A stretch of DNA of 64,000 nucleotides from an uncultured Cedecea sp. (lineage in GTDB: Bacteria > Pseudomonadota > Gammaproteobacteria > Enterobacterales > Enterobacteriaceae): the NCBI RefSeq assembly GCF_947498825.1, contig NZ_CANMLV010000004.1, positions 186,001 to 250,000 of the forward strand, written 5' to 3'. The notes under the pieces were generated by a model that was not told the DNA's origin, searched no databases, and saw only the letters and a list, made by a program, of their open reading frames with translations. Of the stretch, positions 37,216-45,837 are shown in pieces. Each line of letters opens with the position of its first letter. Within the stretch, counting starts at the first letter, position 1. Made by a program: the position numbers and the translations under genes.

Positions 37216-38067
37216 CTACTGACTTATTCGCACCCGATAAAGGGAGCTTGTCGCCGTAATATACAACTCGTCCCCGTTCGGACCGCCTAACGTACAGTTG
37301 GAGACGCATTCCGGTAACAAGATTTTACCCACCGTGGCACCACGGCTATCAAAAGCGATAACGCCATCGGCACAGCTGCACCAGATATTCCCCTGGCGGT
37401 CAACGCAGAATCCATCCGGAATACCTGGCGCAACCTCAGCAAACCGTTTCCCGTCAGACAGCTGATGGCCATCAACGCTGTAAACCCGCAGCTCGCGGCG
37501 GCCCAGCGTTGGAAAGTCAATAATCGACATATCCGCCACATACATCAGACTTTCATCCGGTGAAAAGGCCAGTCCGTTCGGGCGCTGTAAATCACTGGCC
37601 GCGATGGTCAGTTTGCCGCTCGGCGGATCAAAACAGTAGAGGTAGCAGCCAATCACCTGGCTATGAGCATGATAGCCTTCATCATCGCTGGTAATACCGT
37701 AGGGCGGATCGGTAAACCAGATAGTGCCATCAGAACGAACCACCACATCGTTAGGCGAGTTAAAACGCTTGCCGTCAACCTTCTCTACCAGCATCGTTAC
37801 GCTACCGTCATGTTCAGTACGGCTGATGCCGCGCCGTCCATGCTCACAGCTGATCACCCGTCCTTCACTATCCCGTGCATTGCCGTTGGCATAATGAGAA
37901 GGCGCACGCCATACCTGAAGTTCGCCGCTACGCTGCCAGCGAAACATGCGATTGCCTTTAACATCACTGAATACCACAGCATCTTGCTGGGGTAGCCAGA
38001 CCGGGCCTTCCGCCCAAATTGCCGGAGAGCACAGTTTCTCAATAACCAGAGAGTCAGTCAGCGACAT
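37216..38067 (-). CDS. SMP-30/gluconolactonase family lactonase
   Basis: A 283-residue beta-propeller lactonase. Metal-site motifs: EGPVWLPQQDAVVFSDVKGN (Glu ligand), NSPNDVVVRSDGTIWFTDPP, RPNGLAFSPDESLMYVADMS and the Asp ligand in GIPDGFCVDRQGNIWCSC. It hydrolyses a sugar lactone. It is adjacent to the ABC transporter genes (ten bases from the binding-protein gene) and separated from yiaK by 293 bp, so it probably opens an imported lactone before the yia enzymes. The exact substrate is unknown. Confidence 0.88.
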   Translation of the reverse strand: MSLTDSLVIEKLCSPAIWAEGPVWLPQQDAVVFSDVKGNRMFRWQRSGELQVWRAPSHYANGNARDSEGRVISCEHGRRGISRTEHDGSVTMLVEKVDGKRFNSPNDVVVRSDGTIWFTDPPYGITSDDEGYHAHSQVIGCYLYCFDPPSGKLTIAASDLQRPNGLAFSPDESLMYVADMSIIDFPTLGRRELRVYSVDGHQLSDGKRFAEVAPGIPDGFCVDRQGNIWCSCADGVIAFDSRGATVGKILLPECVSNCTLGGPNGDELYITATSSLYRVRISQ

Positions 38068-38077
38068 AATGGACTCC

Positions 38078-39178
38078 TTATTTCACACCCCAGATGGCTT
38101 TGTAGTGACCCTGGTAATCGTTCTGTGGGTCGTAATGGTTCTGCGCACCGCCGTCATTACCGATATTGTCTTTGGTTATCAGGTGCGCTGGCGTGACATA
38201 GCCCGAAGGAGGCTGTCCGGCAAAGGCGCGGTTAAATTCATCCAGCAACTGCCAGCCGTGAAGTTTCAAGGGTTCAGCAACCGTACCGATCTGGCTGTCG
38301 CCGCTACGAATACGCTGGAAGGCAGAAATGGAACCATCACCAGCTGAAAGGTTATAAGGTGCGTTTGCCCCGCCCTTTCCGGCAGTTTTGAGCGCCGGAG
38401 CCATAAAATCAAAGTACAAGTCGTTGATTGCCAGTCCATATTCAAACTTGTCGCCATGTTTTTGTAACAGGCTGAAAGTCATTGATGGCATGCGGTTAGA
38501 GGTATCGGCCAGCGGTGTATCAATAAACTCAACCACTTCACAGCCGCTACACTTCTCAATCTCCTGCTTCATGGCGTTAGCCTTATCAAGCGCGATTTGG
38601 TAGAGCGAATCGGTGAAGATAATCACTTTCGCTTTACCGCCAGAATGCACAACCGCGTACTGGGCTGTCAGCTTCGCCACTTCATCAGAATCAGAGGTAA
38701 TATTGGCGGCAATGCCGTACTGCGGAATCGGTCCTGGCTCCGGGACGGCATGCCAGGCCATCAGTACGATATTTTGCTGTGCTGCTTTCTTCAGCAGCAT
38801 TTTTGCTACGTTTGGGTTCCAGCCACCGATAACAATGCCATCAGGGCGCTGAGCAATCGCCTGGTTCATCGCCGCTAGCTGATCTTTAACCGAGCCACCA
38901 CCGTCCAACGTATCCAGCTTCCAGCCTGCAGCCGCAGCCGCTTCACTCAGCCCCTGTTGCACGCCCTGTACGCCGCCATTTTTCATATCTGAGGCGATAA
39001 AAATCACCTTTTTATTTGGCTGTAATTTAGGACCGCTCGTCGGGCCGTCCCACTGGGTAACGCTAGCCGTTGCCTTATTTACCGCCGCCGTCGCCTCGTC
39101 AAGATAAGCATCAGCATGTACGGGTAATGCGGCAGCAATCAGAGTGCTGAGGGCTAAAGCAAGAACGTTGATCTTCAT
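38078..39178 (-). CDS. Sugar ABC transporter substrate-binding protein
   Basis: A 366-residue periplasmic binding protein of the ribose type. The signal peptide is MKINVLALALSTLIAAALPV with cleavage likely near VHADA (about residue 23). KKVIFIASDMKNGGVQGVQQ and AAAAGWKLDTLDGGGSVKDQ give the first sugar-binding lobe, and GIVIGGWNPNV follows. The mature N-terminus is longer than in RbsB. It overlaps the permease gene by four bases. Ligand unknown; context suggests a lactone or L-sugar. Confidence 0.88.
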   Translation of the reverse strand: MKINVLALALSTLIAAALPVHADAYLDEATAAVNKATASVTQWDGPTSGPKLQPNKKVIFIASDMKNGGVQGVQQGLSEAAAAAGWKLDTLDGGGSVKDQLAAMNQAIAQRPDGIVIGGWNPNVAKMLLKKAAQQNIVLMAWHAVPEPGPIPQYGIAANITSDSDEVAKLTAQYAVVHSGGKAKVIIFTDSLYQIALDKANAMKQEIEKCSGCEVVEFIDTPLADTSNRMPSMTFSLLQKHGDKFEYGLAINDLYFDFMAPALKTAGKGGANAPYNLSAGDGSISAFQRIRSGDSQIGTVAEPLKLHGWQLLDEFNRAFAGQPPSGYVTPAHLITKDNIGNDGGAQNHYDPQNDYQGHYKAIWGVK

Positions 39179-40272
39179 ATTGAACTCTCCGTGGTCGTTT
39201 TTTGGTTATTGTCAGGAGACTGGGCCGGAGCACTCTGGCTGCGTACAACGGCTTTCTGGTTTAACATCCGGCGACGCTGGGCGTAGCCGGCAAGGGTAAT
39301 AGAAAGCAGCAGGGTTGCGCCGTTAAATAACGGTTCTACCCAGAATTCACCACCGAACTGCTGAATACCGGCAATACCTATTGCCAGAATGGCAATCCCC
39401 ACCACGGTTCCCCAGACATTCACCCGTCCCGGACGAATAGTCGTACTGCCGAGGAATGCCCCCACCAGGGCAGGTAAGAGATAATCCATGCCTACGCTCG
39501 CCTGGCCCACACCCTGTTCAGCGGCAATCAGGACGCCGCTGAAACCGGTCAGTACGCTGGAGGCGATAAATGCGCCAATAGTGAATTTATTAACAGCAAT
39601 ACCGTTCAGTCGGGCAGCAGCCGGATTACCGCCTACCGCATACATGCAGCGCCCCAGTGGAGTATGTTCGGTAATAAGCCAAAGAATGACTGCCACGGCC
39701 AGCACGTAGAATGCACCAACAGGGATACCGAAAATTTCGGTGTAGTGCAGAGCACTAAAGCCTTCAGGCAGATCGCCAACAATTTGCCGTCCACCGGAAT
39801 ACCACAGAGCAACGGCATACAGCACGGTACCGGAGCCCAGTGTGGCCACAAAGCTGTCGATATCTGCCAGCGCCACTAAAATACCGTTCAACAGACCGTA
39901 CAGCGCCGAAATAGCCAGTACCGCAAGTACTGCCATCTGCCAGGACATGCCGTACTGCACCTGAAAGGTAATCGCCAGAATGTGCCACAGCACGATGCCG
40001 AAACCGACGTTAAGGTCAATCTTACCGACAATCATTGGAATGGTTGCAGCCAGCGCCAGCAGAGCGATTTTAGCCTTACTGGAAAGAATCGCCTGAAGCG
40101 TCAGCATGCTGGCGAACGACGGCGATAATGCGGAAAACATCAAGACAAGAAGCACACACAGCAAGAGCAAACCATAGCGGGTCAGGATTTGCATCGACCA
40201 GGGACCAACCCCATTCTGGCTAAGGCTGACCCGCTGTTCCAGCGCGGTCGATTTTACAGATGTTTTGGACAT
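39175..40272 (-). CDS. Sugar ABC transporter permease (RbsC family)
   Basis: A 365-residue permease with about ten hydrophobic segments; it contains ATIPMIVGKIDLNVGFG (the GxxDLSVG family motif), AVGGNPAAARLNGIAVN (the EAA-like region) and YLLPALVGAFLGSTTIRPGR. The start is ATG 40272 with GGAGAAG upstream; the open frame to 40386 overlaps the ATPase gene. Two copies form the channel. Confidence 0.9.
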   Translation of the reverse strand: MSKTSVKSTALEQRVSLSQNGVGPWSMQILTRYGLLLLCVLLVLMFSALSPSFASMLTLQAILSSKAKIALLALAATIPMIVGKIDLNVGFGIVLWHILAITFQVQYGMSWQMAVLAVLAISALYGLLNGILVALADIDSFVATLGSGTVLYAVALWYSGGRQIVGDLPEGFSALHYTEIFGIPVGAFYVLAVAVILWLITEHTPLGRCMYAVGGNPAAARLNGIAVNKFTIGAFIASSVLTGFSGVLIAAEQGVGQASVGMDYLLPALVGAFLGSTTIRPGRVNVWGTVVGIAILAIGIAGIQQFGGEFWVEPLFNGATLLLSITLAGYAQRRRMLNQKAVVRSQSAPAQSPDNNQKTTTESSI

Positions 40273-40312
40273 AATCTTCTCCAGCCACCGCCTGTGGGGT
40301 GGCGTTACAATT

Positions 40313-41839
40313 TCAGACGGCGGCGACAGTGGCTTCGCTACTGCCAGAGGCGAGTTCAAGTAAGTTGGCGAAGCTGACACGTTCATTTTTCAACTCACCG
40401 ACGATTTGCCCGCGATTAAAGACCAGCGCGCGATTACAAATATGCGCAATTTCTTCAAAATCACTGGAAATGACCAGCACGGCGACACCTTCGGCTAAGG
40501 CTTTATTTAATAAATGATAAATTTCTTCACGTGCACCGACGTCAACGCCCGCGGTAGGATCTTCAAGGATGAGCAACGGGGCATTAAGATGCATCCAGCG
40601 GGCCATCACTACTTTTTGCTGATTACCACCAGAGAGCGCACTAATATCCAGGCTTACGTCTTTCGGACGCACGTCAAATAACTGCATTTTCCACCAGCAG
40701 GCACCCAGTTCTGCACGACGAGCGTAGTGTGATAACAACCGATGGCCGCTGGCACAGGGATTGAGGAACATATTTTCACGTACGCTCATCGACATCACCA
40801 GACTCTCTCCGGTACGGTCTCCGGCAACCAGCGAAACGCCCGCCGCCATCGCCTGCTGGGGGGAACGAGCCTGATAAACTTGGTCACGGAAAGTAATACA
40901 GCCCCCCGTACGCTGGCGCAGGCCAAATAACAGACGCCCAATCTCTTCCTGACCGGCACCGCGTAACCCGGCAAGCGCAAGCATCTCTCCGGGCTGAATG
41001 CTGAACGAAACCGGACCGACGTCATCAATAGAGACTTGGTCGAAATTCAGCACTGGAGCCGCTTTTTCAGGGAGGGGTTCACGTTGATTATCGGCAACCG
41101 ACTCACCGACAATGGTCTCCACCAAGTCACGCAGGCTGTAATCACGGGTGTAGCCACTCGCGACATGCTTGCCATCGCGCATCACACAAACCCGCTCAGC
41201 AATTTCAATCACCTCATCCAGTCGGTGGGTGACGTAAATCATCCCCACTTTCTTACTCTTCAGGCGATTAATCACGGTAAACAGATGGCGAACATCATTG
41301 GCGGGCAGGGATGCGGTCGGTTCATCAAGTACCAGGACTTCGGCATTAACCGCCACTGCACGGGCAATCGCTAACAGGGATTTTTCGGTACGCGACAACT
41401 CAAAGACTCGCGCATCAGGATCCAGCATAATGCCAACCTCCTCCAGCGCCAGGCGGGAACGTTCTCTGACTGCCCGCCAGTTAATCAGCCCCATCCGACG
41501 GCTAAAGCCCATCACCAGAGCCATATTCTCTGCGACGGTCATCCACTCAATCAGTCCAAGATCCTGATGGATAAAGGCAATCGGCTGACGCTGGGCGGTT
41601 TTTAAAGCAGCAGCAGAAGTAATACTACTGTCATGGAACTGAATATCGCCGCCGTCACGTGGGTAAACCCCGGCAAGGACTTTGATCAGTGTGGATTTGC
41701 CGGCACCGTTTTCGCCCAGCAGCGCCAGTACCTCACCAGGATGCACCTCAAGGCTGACATCATTTACAGCAAGGTTTCCACCAAAGCGTTTGGTGATATG
41801 GCTCAGAGTCAAAACCGCTGCTCCGGGTGTATTCTGCAT
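40313..41839 (-). CDS. Sugar ABC transporter ATPase (RbsA family)
   Basis: A 508-residue protein with two fused ATPase domains. N-terminal: Walker A GENGAGKST, signature-like LSRTEKSLLAIARA and Walker B VLVLDEPTASL. C-terminal: degenerate Walker A GLRGAGQEE, signature LSGGNQQKVVMARWM and Walker B LLILEDPTAGVD. The start is ATG 41839 (AGGAG seven bases upstream) rather than 41857. It is first in the transporter-lactonase-yia transcription unit, divergent from the IclR regulator. Confidence 0.92.
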   Translation of the reverse strand: MQNTPGAAVLTLSHITKRFGGNLAVNDVSLEVHPGEVLALLGENGAGKSTLIKVLAGVYPRDGGDIQFHDSSITSAAALKTAQRQPIAFIHQDLGLIEWMTVAENMALVMGFSRRMGLINWRAVRERSRLALEEVGIMLDPDARVFELSRTEKSLLAIARAVAVNAEVLVLDEPTASLPANDVRHLFTVINRLKSKKVGMIYVTHRLDEVIEIAERVCVMRDGKHVASGYTRDYSLRDLVETIVGESVADNQREPLPEKAAPVLNFDQVSIDDVGPVSFSIQPGEMLALAGLRGAGQEEIGRLLFGLRQRTGGCITFRDQVYQARSPQQAMAAGVSLVAGDRTGESLVMSMSVRENMFLNPCASGHRLLSHYARRAELGACWWKMQLFDVRPKDVSLDISALSGGNQQKVVMARWMHLNAPLLILEDPTAGVDVGAREEIYHLLNKALAEGVAVLVISSDFEEIAHICNRALVFNRGQIVGELKNERVSFANLLELASGSSEATVAAV

Positions 41840-42176
41840 AACAGACTCCTGCAACAACAGATAAGTAACAACAGCGGCTACTGCATACTAAATACACCGC
41901 TAATTCCAACATGCGAAATCAAGTTTCAAAAATAGTATTCTTACTGCTGACAGAAAGCAAAGAAGATGTTATTTTATTTATTGTTTAAAAACAGTAGGTT
42001 AATTTTGATGTTATAGAAGTGTGATGAATAGCTCACTTCATTAACGTGATTTTTTCCCACGGAATCGAGGTGATTGCCATACTGAAACTTCGTTCCATAT
42101 TCACAGGCTAACGGGCATGAGTTACCATCAGATAAAATGCCGTAAGAGGTATGCGGGAAACCAAGAGGAAGCGTGA
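41840..42176. promoter_or_regulatory. Divergent control region, ABC transporter / IclR gene
   Basis: A 337-bp AT-rich gap with both promoters. GAAGTG (42016-42021) and CACTTC (42034-42039) form an inverted repeat spanning 24 bases that could be an operator of the IclR regulator. It also resembles a CRP site but with an 8-base instead of 6-base centre. No other clear site. Confidence 0.4.
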
Positions 42177-42989
42177 ATGAGCGTAAAAGCGGATACTGTA
42201 AAGGACGATAAAAAAGACCAACCAGCCGGCACCCAAAGTCTGTTTCGCGGCCTTCAGCTTATTGAAATTTTAAGTAATTACCCTAATGGCTGCCCGTTAG
42301 CCAATCTTGCCGAATTATCCGGGATGAATAAAAGTACCGTACACCGACTGCTGCAGGGGCTACACAGTAGCGGATACGTTACCCAAGCCCCTTCACCCGG
42401 AAGCTATCGGCTGACTACCAAATTCATTTCCGTCGGGCAGAAAGCACTGTCGTCGCTGAATATTATCCACGTTGCGGCAGCACATCTCGAGAAATTGAAT
42501 CTGGAAGTGGGTGAAACGGTGAATTTCTCCAGCCGGGAAGATGACCATGTGATCCTTATCTATAAGCTGGAGCCAACCACCGGCATGATGCGCACTCGCG
42601 CCTATATCGGCCAGCACATGCCGCTCTACTGCTCGGCAATGGGTAAAATCTTTATGGCATGGGGCAGTGAAGATTACCCGGCTCATTACTGGGAAACACA
42701 CCAGCAAACTATCCAGCAACTTACCAAAAATACCATCACCACACTGCCGGAAATGCTGGAGGAACTGAAGACTATCCGTAAACTACAAACCGCAATGGAC
42801 CGGGAAGAAAACGAGCTGGGGGTATCCTGTATCGCAGCACCCGTTTTTGATATTCAACAGCGTGTTCCTTTTGCCGTTTCCGTCTCGCTACCGACGGCCA
42901 AGTTACAGCAGATTGGCGTGAAAAAACTGATGGCTCCGGTTGTCGCAACCGCCAGAGCTATCTCTGCAGAGTTGGGATTTAACGGCTAA
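42177..42989 (+). CDS. yiaJ: IclR-family regulator, YiaJ-like
   Basis: A 270-residue regulator. The N-terminal winged helix includes QSLFRGLQLIEILSNYPNGC, ANLAELSGMNKSTVHRLLQG and SSGYVTQA; the IclR effector domain follows with MPLYCSAMGKIFMAW and ELGVSCIAAPVFD. It is divergent from the ABC-lactonase-yia genes, as yiaJ is from yiaK-S in E. coli, where it represses. The start has GAGGAAG upstream. The effector is unknown. The YiaJ name is by context and family. Confidence 0.85.
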   Translation: MSVKADTVKDDKKDQPAGTQSLFRGLQLIEILSNYPNGCPLANLAELSGMNKSTVHRLLQGLHSSGYVTQAPSPGSYRLTTKFISVGQKALSSLNIIHVAAAHLEKLNLEVGETVNFSSREDDHVILIYKLEPTTGMMRTRAYIGQHMPLYCSAMGKIFMAWGSEDYPAHYWETHQQTIQQLTKNTITTLPEMLEELKTIRKLQTAMDREENELGVSCIAAPVFDIQQRVPFAVSVSLPTAKLQQIGVKKLMAPVVATARAISAELGFNG

Positions 42990-43162
42990 ACATCTGACAC
43001 TTACTCTCGCGGTTATTGCCTGATGGAAACAATCGCCGCAGACCTCGGTGAGAGTTTAGCGGCAGGATTTGTATACGCTAATACAAGAGTCTGTCGATGG
43101 AGATCCCAGAAGCAGATGAACAACATACTGCCACAATACCGCAGGTTTATGCTGTTCATGCA

Positions 43163-43348
43163 TTAGAGGGTTGCGCCACTTTTGAAACTACCGCCTTCTG
43201 AAAGTGAATGCTTTACGTCTGAATAAACGACGTAAAGCAAAGCGTCCTTAGGGGATGTTGTTACCATTTTTTCTGTCAGTCCGATAGCCACATCAACGGC
43301 GATATGAGCCTTCATGCCACTAAACTCCTGGCCTGAATGTAAGTACAT
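43163..43348 (-). pseudogene. Fragment of an IS5-type transposase
   Basis: A 61-codon frame with GMKAHIAVDVAIGLTEKMVTT, the conserved GMKAHIGVD...GLTHSLVTTA segment of IS5-family transposases. Flanking sequence has decayed; there are no terminal repeats that I can find. The rest of 42990-43439 holds no gene. Confidence 0.55.
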
Positions 43349-43439
43349 TAATAACCATATAATAAATATATGTAATTAGCAGGTATGACATCTCTGCCGG
43401 ATTTTCTTGTTGCCAGCGGGTAATTTGTGCTTTTTATCA

Positions 43440-43462
43440 AAGTTGCATTCAAAATACCTTTT
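43440..43462 (+). promoter_or_regulatory. Putative NsrR site upstream of yeaR
   Basis: AAGTTGCATT-C-AAAATACCTTTT resembles the NsrR dyad AAGATGCATTT-N-AAATGCATCTT at most positions. It lies 63 bases before the yeaR start. In E. coli yeaR-yoaG is repressed by NsrR and induced by nitrate and nitric oxide. Confidence 0.55.
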
Positions 43463-43524
43463 AAAATTTAAAAAATATTTTAATATTATATCTTAATCAT
43501 TTGTTTGGTTTCAGGAGGACACAG

Positions 43525-43857
43525 GTGGATCGCATCATTATCCCTACAAACTACATCCATGTCCGGAGCACCCCGCTCTGGACCAAAGAAACTGCACCGA
43601 AGTCTATCTGGCAAAGACACCTCGATAAAGGAACACGCCAGGGTGTTTACCCTAAACTCTCTGTTATGCAGGGCACGATTATTTACTATTCCTATGCGGA
43701 TGAAACCAGCCCTGAGCCGACCGATACCTTGGTGATTGAAGCCGGACAGTTCGGTGTATTTCCGCCGGAAACCTGGCACCGGATAGAAGCTGCTACTGAC
43801 GATACTGTGTTTAATGTCGATTTTTATGTCGCCCCAGAGATTCTGACCGAGGAGTAA
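43525..43857 (+). CDS. yeaR: YeaR: nitrate/NO-responsive TehB-like cupin
   Basis: A 110-residue protein (E. coli 119). IPTNYIHVRSTPLWTKETAP, RHLDKGTRQGVYPKLSVMQG, AGQFGVFPPETWHRIEA and FNVDFYVAPE match YeaR. The start is GTG 43525, with AGGAGG seven bases upstream; the frame continues to TTG 43501 without support. Eight bases separate it from yoaG. The function is linked to nitrosative or tellurite stress but the activity is unknown. Confidence 0.92.
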   Translation: MDRIIIPTNYIHVRSTPLWTKETAPKSIWQRHLDKGTRQGVYPKLSVMQGTIIYYSYADETSPEPTDTLVIEAGQFGVFPPETWHRIEAATDDTVFNVDFYVAPEILTEE

Positions 43858-43864
43858 CGCAACC

Positions 43865-44206
43865 ATGAACGACGAAAACAAAGGCTTTTTATTAATACTG
43901 AGCAATAAACGTAATCATCTGACAGCGGAAAAGCGCTTTCTTAATCCGAAAAAATTATATATTTCTGAGATTGCAGCAGAAGAAATTGCACTGCTGGTCA
44001 GTGAATTAGACGGTAAAGAAAAGATTAATGATGCGCCACTGATGGTCACCATGACCAATAGCAATAATGGTGTTTCAGTGGATAAAGAAGTGGATTCCGT
44101 CGCGGCGTTGGCCGACCAGGAAAATGCAGCGCAAATAGTCAAAGATCTGATTAATATCATCCGCGGCTATGATATGGATGAAGAAACCAATGTCTGCGGA
44201 TGGTAA
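43865..44206 (+). CDS. yoaG: YoaG-like protein with N-terminal extension
   Basis: A 113-residue protein. The last 60 residues match E. coli YoaG (60 residues): VTMTNSNNGVSVDKE, AAQIVKDLINIIRGYDM, and the C-terminal NVCGW. The first 50 residues (KGFLLILSNKRNHLTAEKRF and following) have no counterpart in E. coli YoaG. GAGGAG precedes ATG 43865, so the longer form is probably made. It forms an operon with yeaR. Confidence 0.85.
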   Translation: MNDENKGFLLILSNKRNHLTAEKRFLNPKKLYISEIAAEEIALLVSELDGKEKINDAPLMVTMTNSNNGVSVDKEVDSVAALADQENAAQIVKDLINIIRGYDMDEETNVCGW

Positions 44207-44220
44207 GCGTTTCTCCGTTC

Positions 44221-44247
44221 CGTGAGGGAAAACTGCTTTCCCTCACG
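44221..44247 (+). terminator. Strong hairpin after yoaG
   Basis: Perfect 11-bp arms CGTGAGGGAAA / TTTCCCTCACG with a 5-base loop, 15 bases after the yoaG stop. AAAAGAG follows, so there is no T tract. It ends or stabilises the yeaR-yoaG mRNA. Confidence 0.5.
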
Positions 44248-44486
44248 AAAAGAGTATTATCCAGCGTGGCTGGTTATCGTATTACCGACAGCATATGGCA
44301 AGTACCGCTGAACTTACCGGTGTTGATAACCGCAGAGCATTTATAGAAAAAACTGAATCATTTATCTGAAAAATGGATTATCTATGTGTGCAAGGACAAG
44401 AATCAACTACAGTAATGTAAATTGTGTAGCCGCCTGTTTTTATATATTTATTTAAATAAGAAAACAGGCAAGCAATATAAAAATCT

Positions 44487-45470
44487 TTACTCTTCAACAG
44501 GATAAACTAACCCAATATGCTTTCTGACAGTATCTAAGGTTTCCATAATTACGATACTTTCATCAGGAGACATAATCGTTGATTTTCCCCCAGTATTTAC
44601 CAGGCGTTCCATTTCAAATGCCTGAAACTGCATACCCCGGCCATCAACCGTCTGATTAAACTCTTCAATAATATTCCCGGCATAGTCTTCAAGCCGAAAT
44701 GAAGTCGCCGTATACCAGACCGAATCGATAACGATACGTGCTTCAGAACCATTGATCACCGCCTGATTAATCCCGGTGCAGTCAAGTGCGGACACTGTGG
44801 TAGAAATAGCATCATTTTCGTGGTGCATAATGGTCGCTGTCTCTGCGTCAACCCCGGTATCTTTGAAACGCGCTATAGCTTCAATTGCAACAGGTGCCCC
44901 CAGAATATCAACGGCAAAAGATATCGGATAGATACCCAAATCAAGCAAAGCTCCGCCCCCCAGCTCCAGAGCATTGAGACGATGTTTAGGATCGGTGGGT
45001 AGAAACTGCCGATGTTCTGCACTGACGGATCTTAGAATACCAAGCGCACCTGAGTGAATGATCTCATGGATCCTTCTCATATGCGGCAGAAAACGTGTCC
45101 ACATCGCTTCGAGTATCACCAGGTTATGTTCATCTGCATATCTGACCAGGGTTCTGGACTCATCTGCATTAAGCGTAAAAGGCTTTTCAACAAGAACATG
45201 TTTTCCCGCTTTCAGTGCAAGCAAAGCAGTATCGATATGCTGTGGATGAGGCGTGGCAATATAGATAATGTCCACATCAGGATCATTAACCAGTTCCTGA
45301 TAACTTCCATAGGCCCGAGACAGGCCGAATTGCTCAGCGAAAGCGCTGGCTTTCGCTTTCGTTCTGGACCCTACCGCAACAACATTAAGTCCCGCTATCT
45401 GCAAATCTCGCGTGAATGTTTCAGCAATTCCGCCAGTCGCCAGAATCCCCCAACCTAATGAGTTTTTCAT
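44487..45470 (-). CDS. Gfo/Idh/MocA-family oxidoreductase
   Basis: A 327-residue NAD(P)-dependent dehydrogenase. N-terminal Rossmann fold GWGILATGGIAETF; GKHVLVEKPFTLNADES gives the catalytic Lys in EKP; C-terminal LGGGALLDLGIYPISFAVDI is the family signature. It most resembles the trans-1,2-dihydrobenzene-1,2-diol dehydrogenase/glucose-fructose oxidoreductase type. D-apiose dehydrogenase is also in this family, and an apionate gene set lies beside it, but nothing in the sequence decides the substrate. It stands alone, with 367 bp to the SorC-type gene. Confidence 0.85.
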   Translation of the reverse strand: MKNSLGWGILATGGIAETFTRDLQIAGLNVVAVGSRTKAKASAFAEQFGLSRAYGSYQELVNDPDVDIIYIATPHPQHIDTALLALKAGKHVLVEKPFTLNADESRTLVRYADEHNLVILEAMWTRFLPHMRRIHEIIHSGALGILRSVSAEHRQFLPTDPKHRLNALELGGGALLDLGIYPISFAVDILGAPVAIEAIARFKDTGVDAETATIMHHENDAISTTVSALDCTGINQAVINGSEARIVIDSVWYTATSFRLEDYAGNIIEEFNQTVDGRGMQFQAFEMERLVNTGGKSTIMSPDESIVIMETLDTVRKHIGLVYPVEE

Positions 45471-45699
45471 ATTTCGCCCTGTATTGTTGAGTGAATGAGC
45501 TATTGATACCTTATATTGAATAAACTCAGCAAGAAAGCAAAGGGAGTTTATCCGTTCCGTATCCTGAATAAGATTAACTCATTTTTTAATTTAACATGTT
45601 GAACAGAATATGTATTTCAGGATGCGTTATCTGGAGCGGGGAAAAAATAGTGAGGCAAAAGTGAGTCAGCGGCAGAACACCGCATCCTCATAAAATATA

Positions 45700-45812
45700 T
45701 AACAAAAACAACTTAAGTCGCTTGTAGACGCGAAGTGAGACCCGTCGATGAGTATAGATAAACTATGTAATTCAGCGGGCTGGGCGCAGGCAACTTGAAG
45801 TATGACGGGTAT
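45700..45812. repeat. Palindromic intergenic repeat, copy 3
   Basis: The right end GGCAACTTGAAGTATGACGG is well preserved; the left end (AACTTAAGTCGCTTGTAGACG, 45709-45729) is degraded. It shares internal GAGTATAGATAAACT with copy 4. The rest of 45471-45837 holds nothing I can identify. Confidence 0.75.
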
Positions 45813-45837
45813 CTCTGTCTTAAAACACAGACAAAGA

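Noticed and set aside
42016..42039. CRP site upstream of the IclR gene
   Set aside because: The half-sites TGTGA and TCACT are 8 bases apart instead of 6; kept only as a dyad.
44432..44469. Terminator formed by GCCTGTTTT / AAAACAGGC before the Gfo/Idh gene end
   Set aside because: The T-rich part lies in the loop side of the stem rather than after it, and no T tract follows on either strand.
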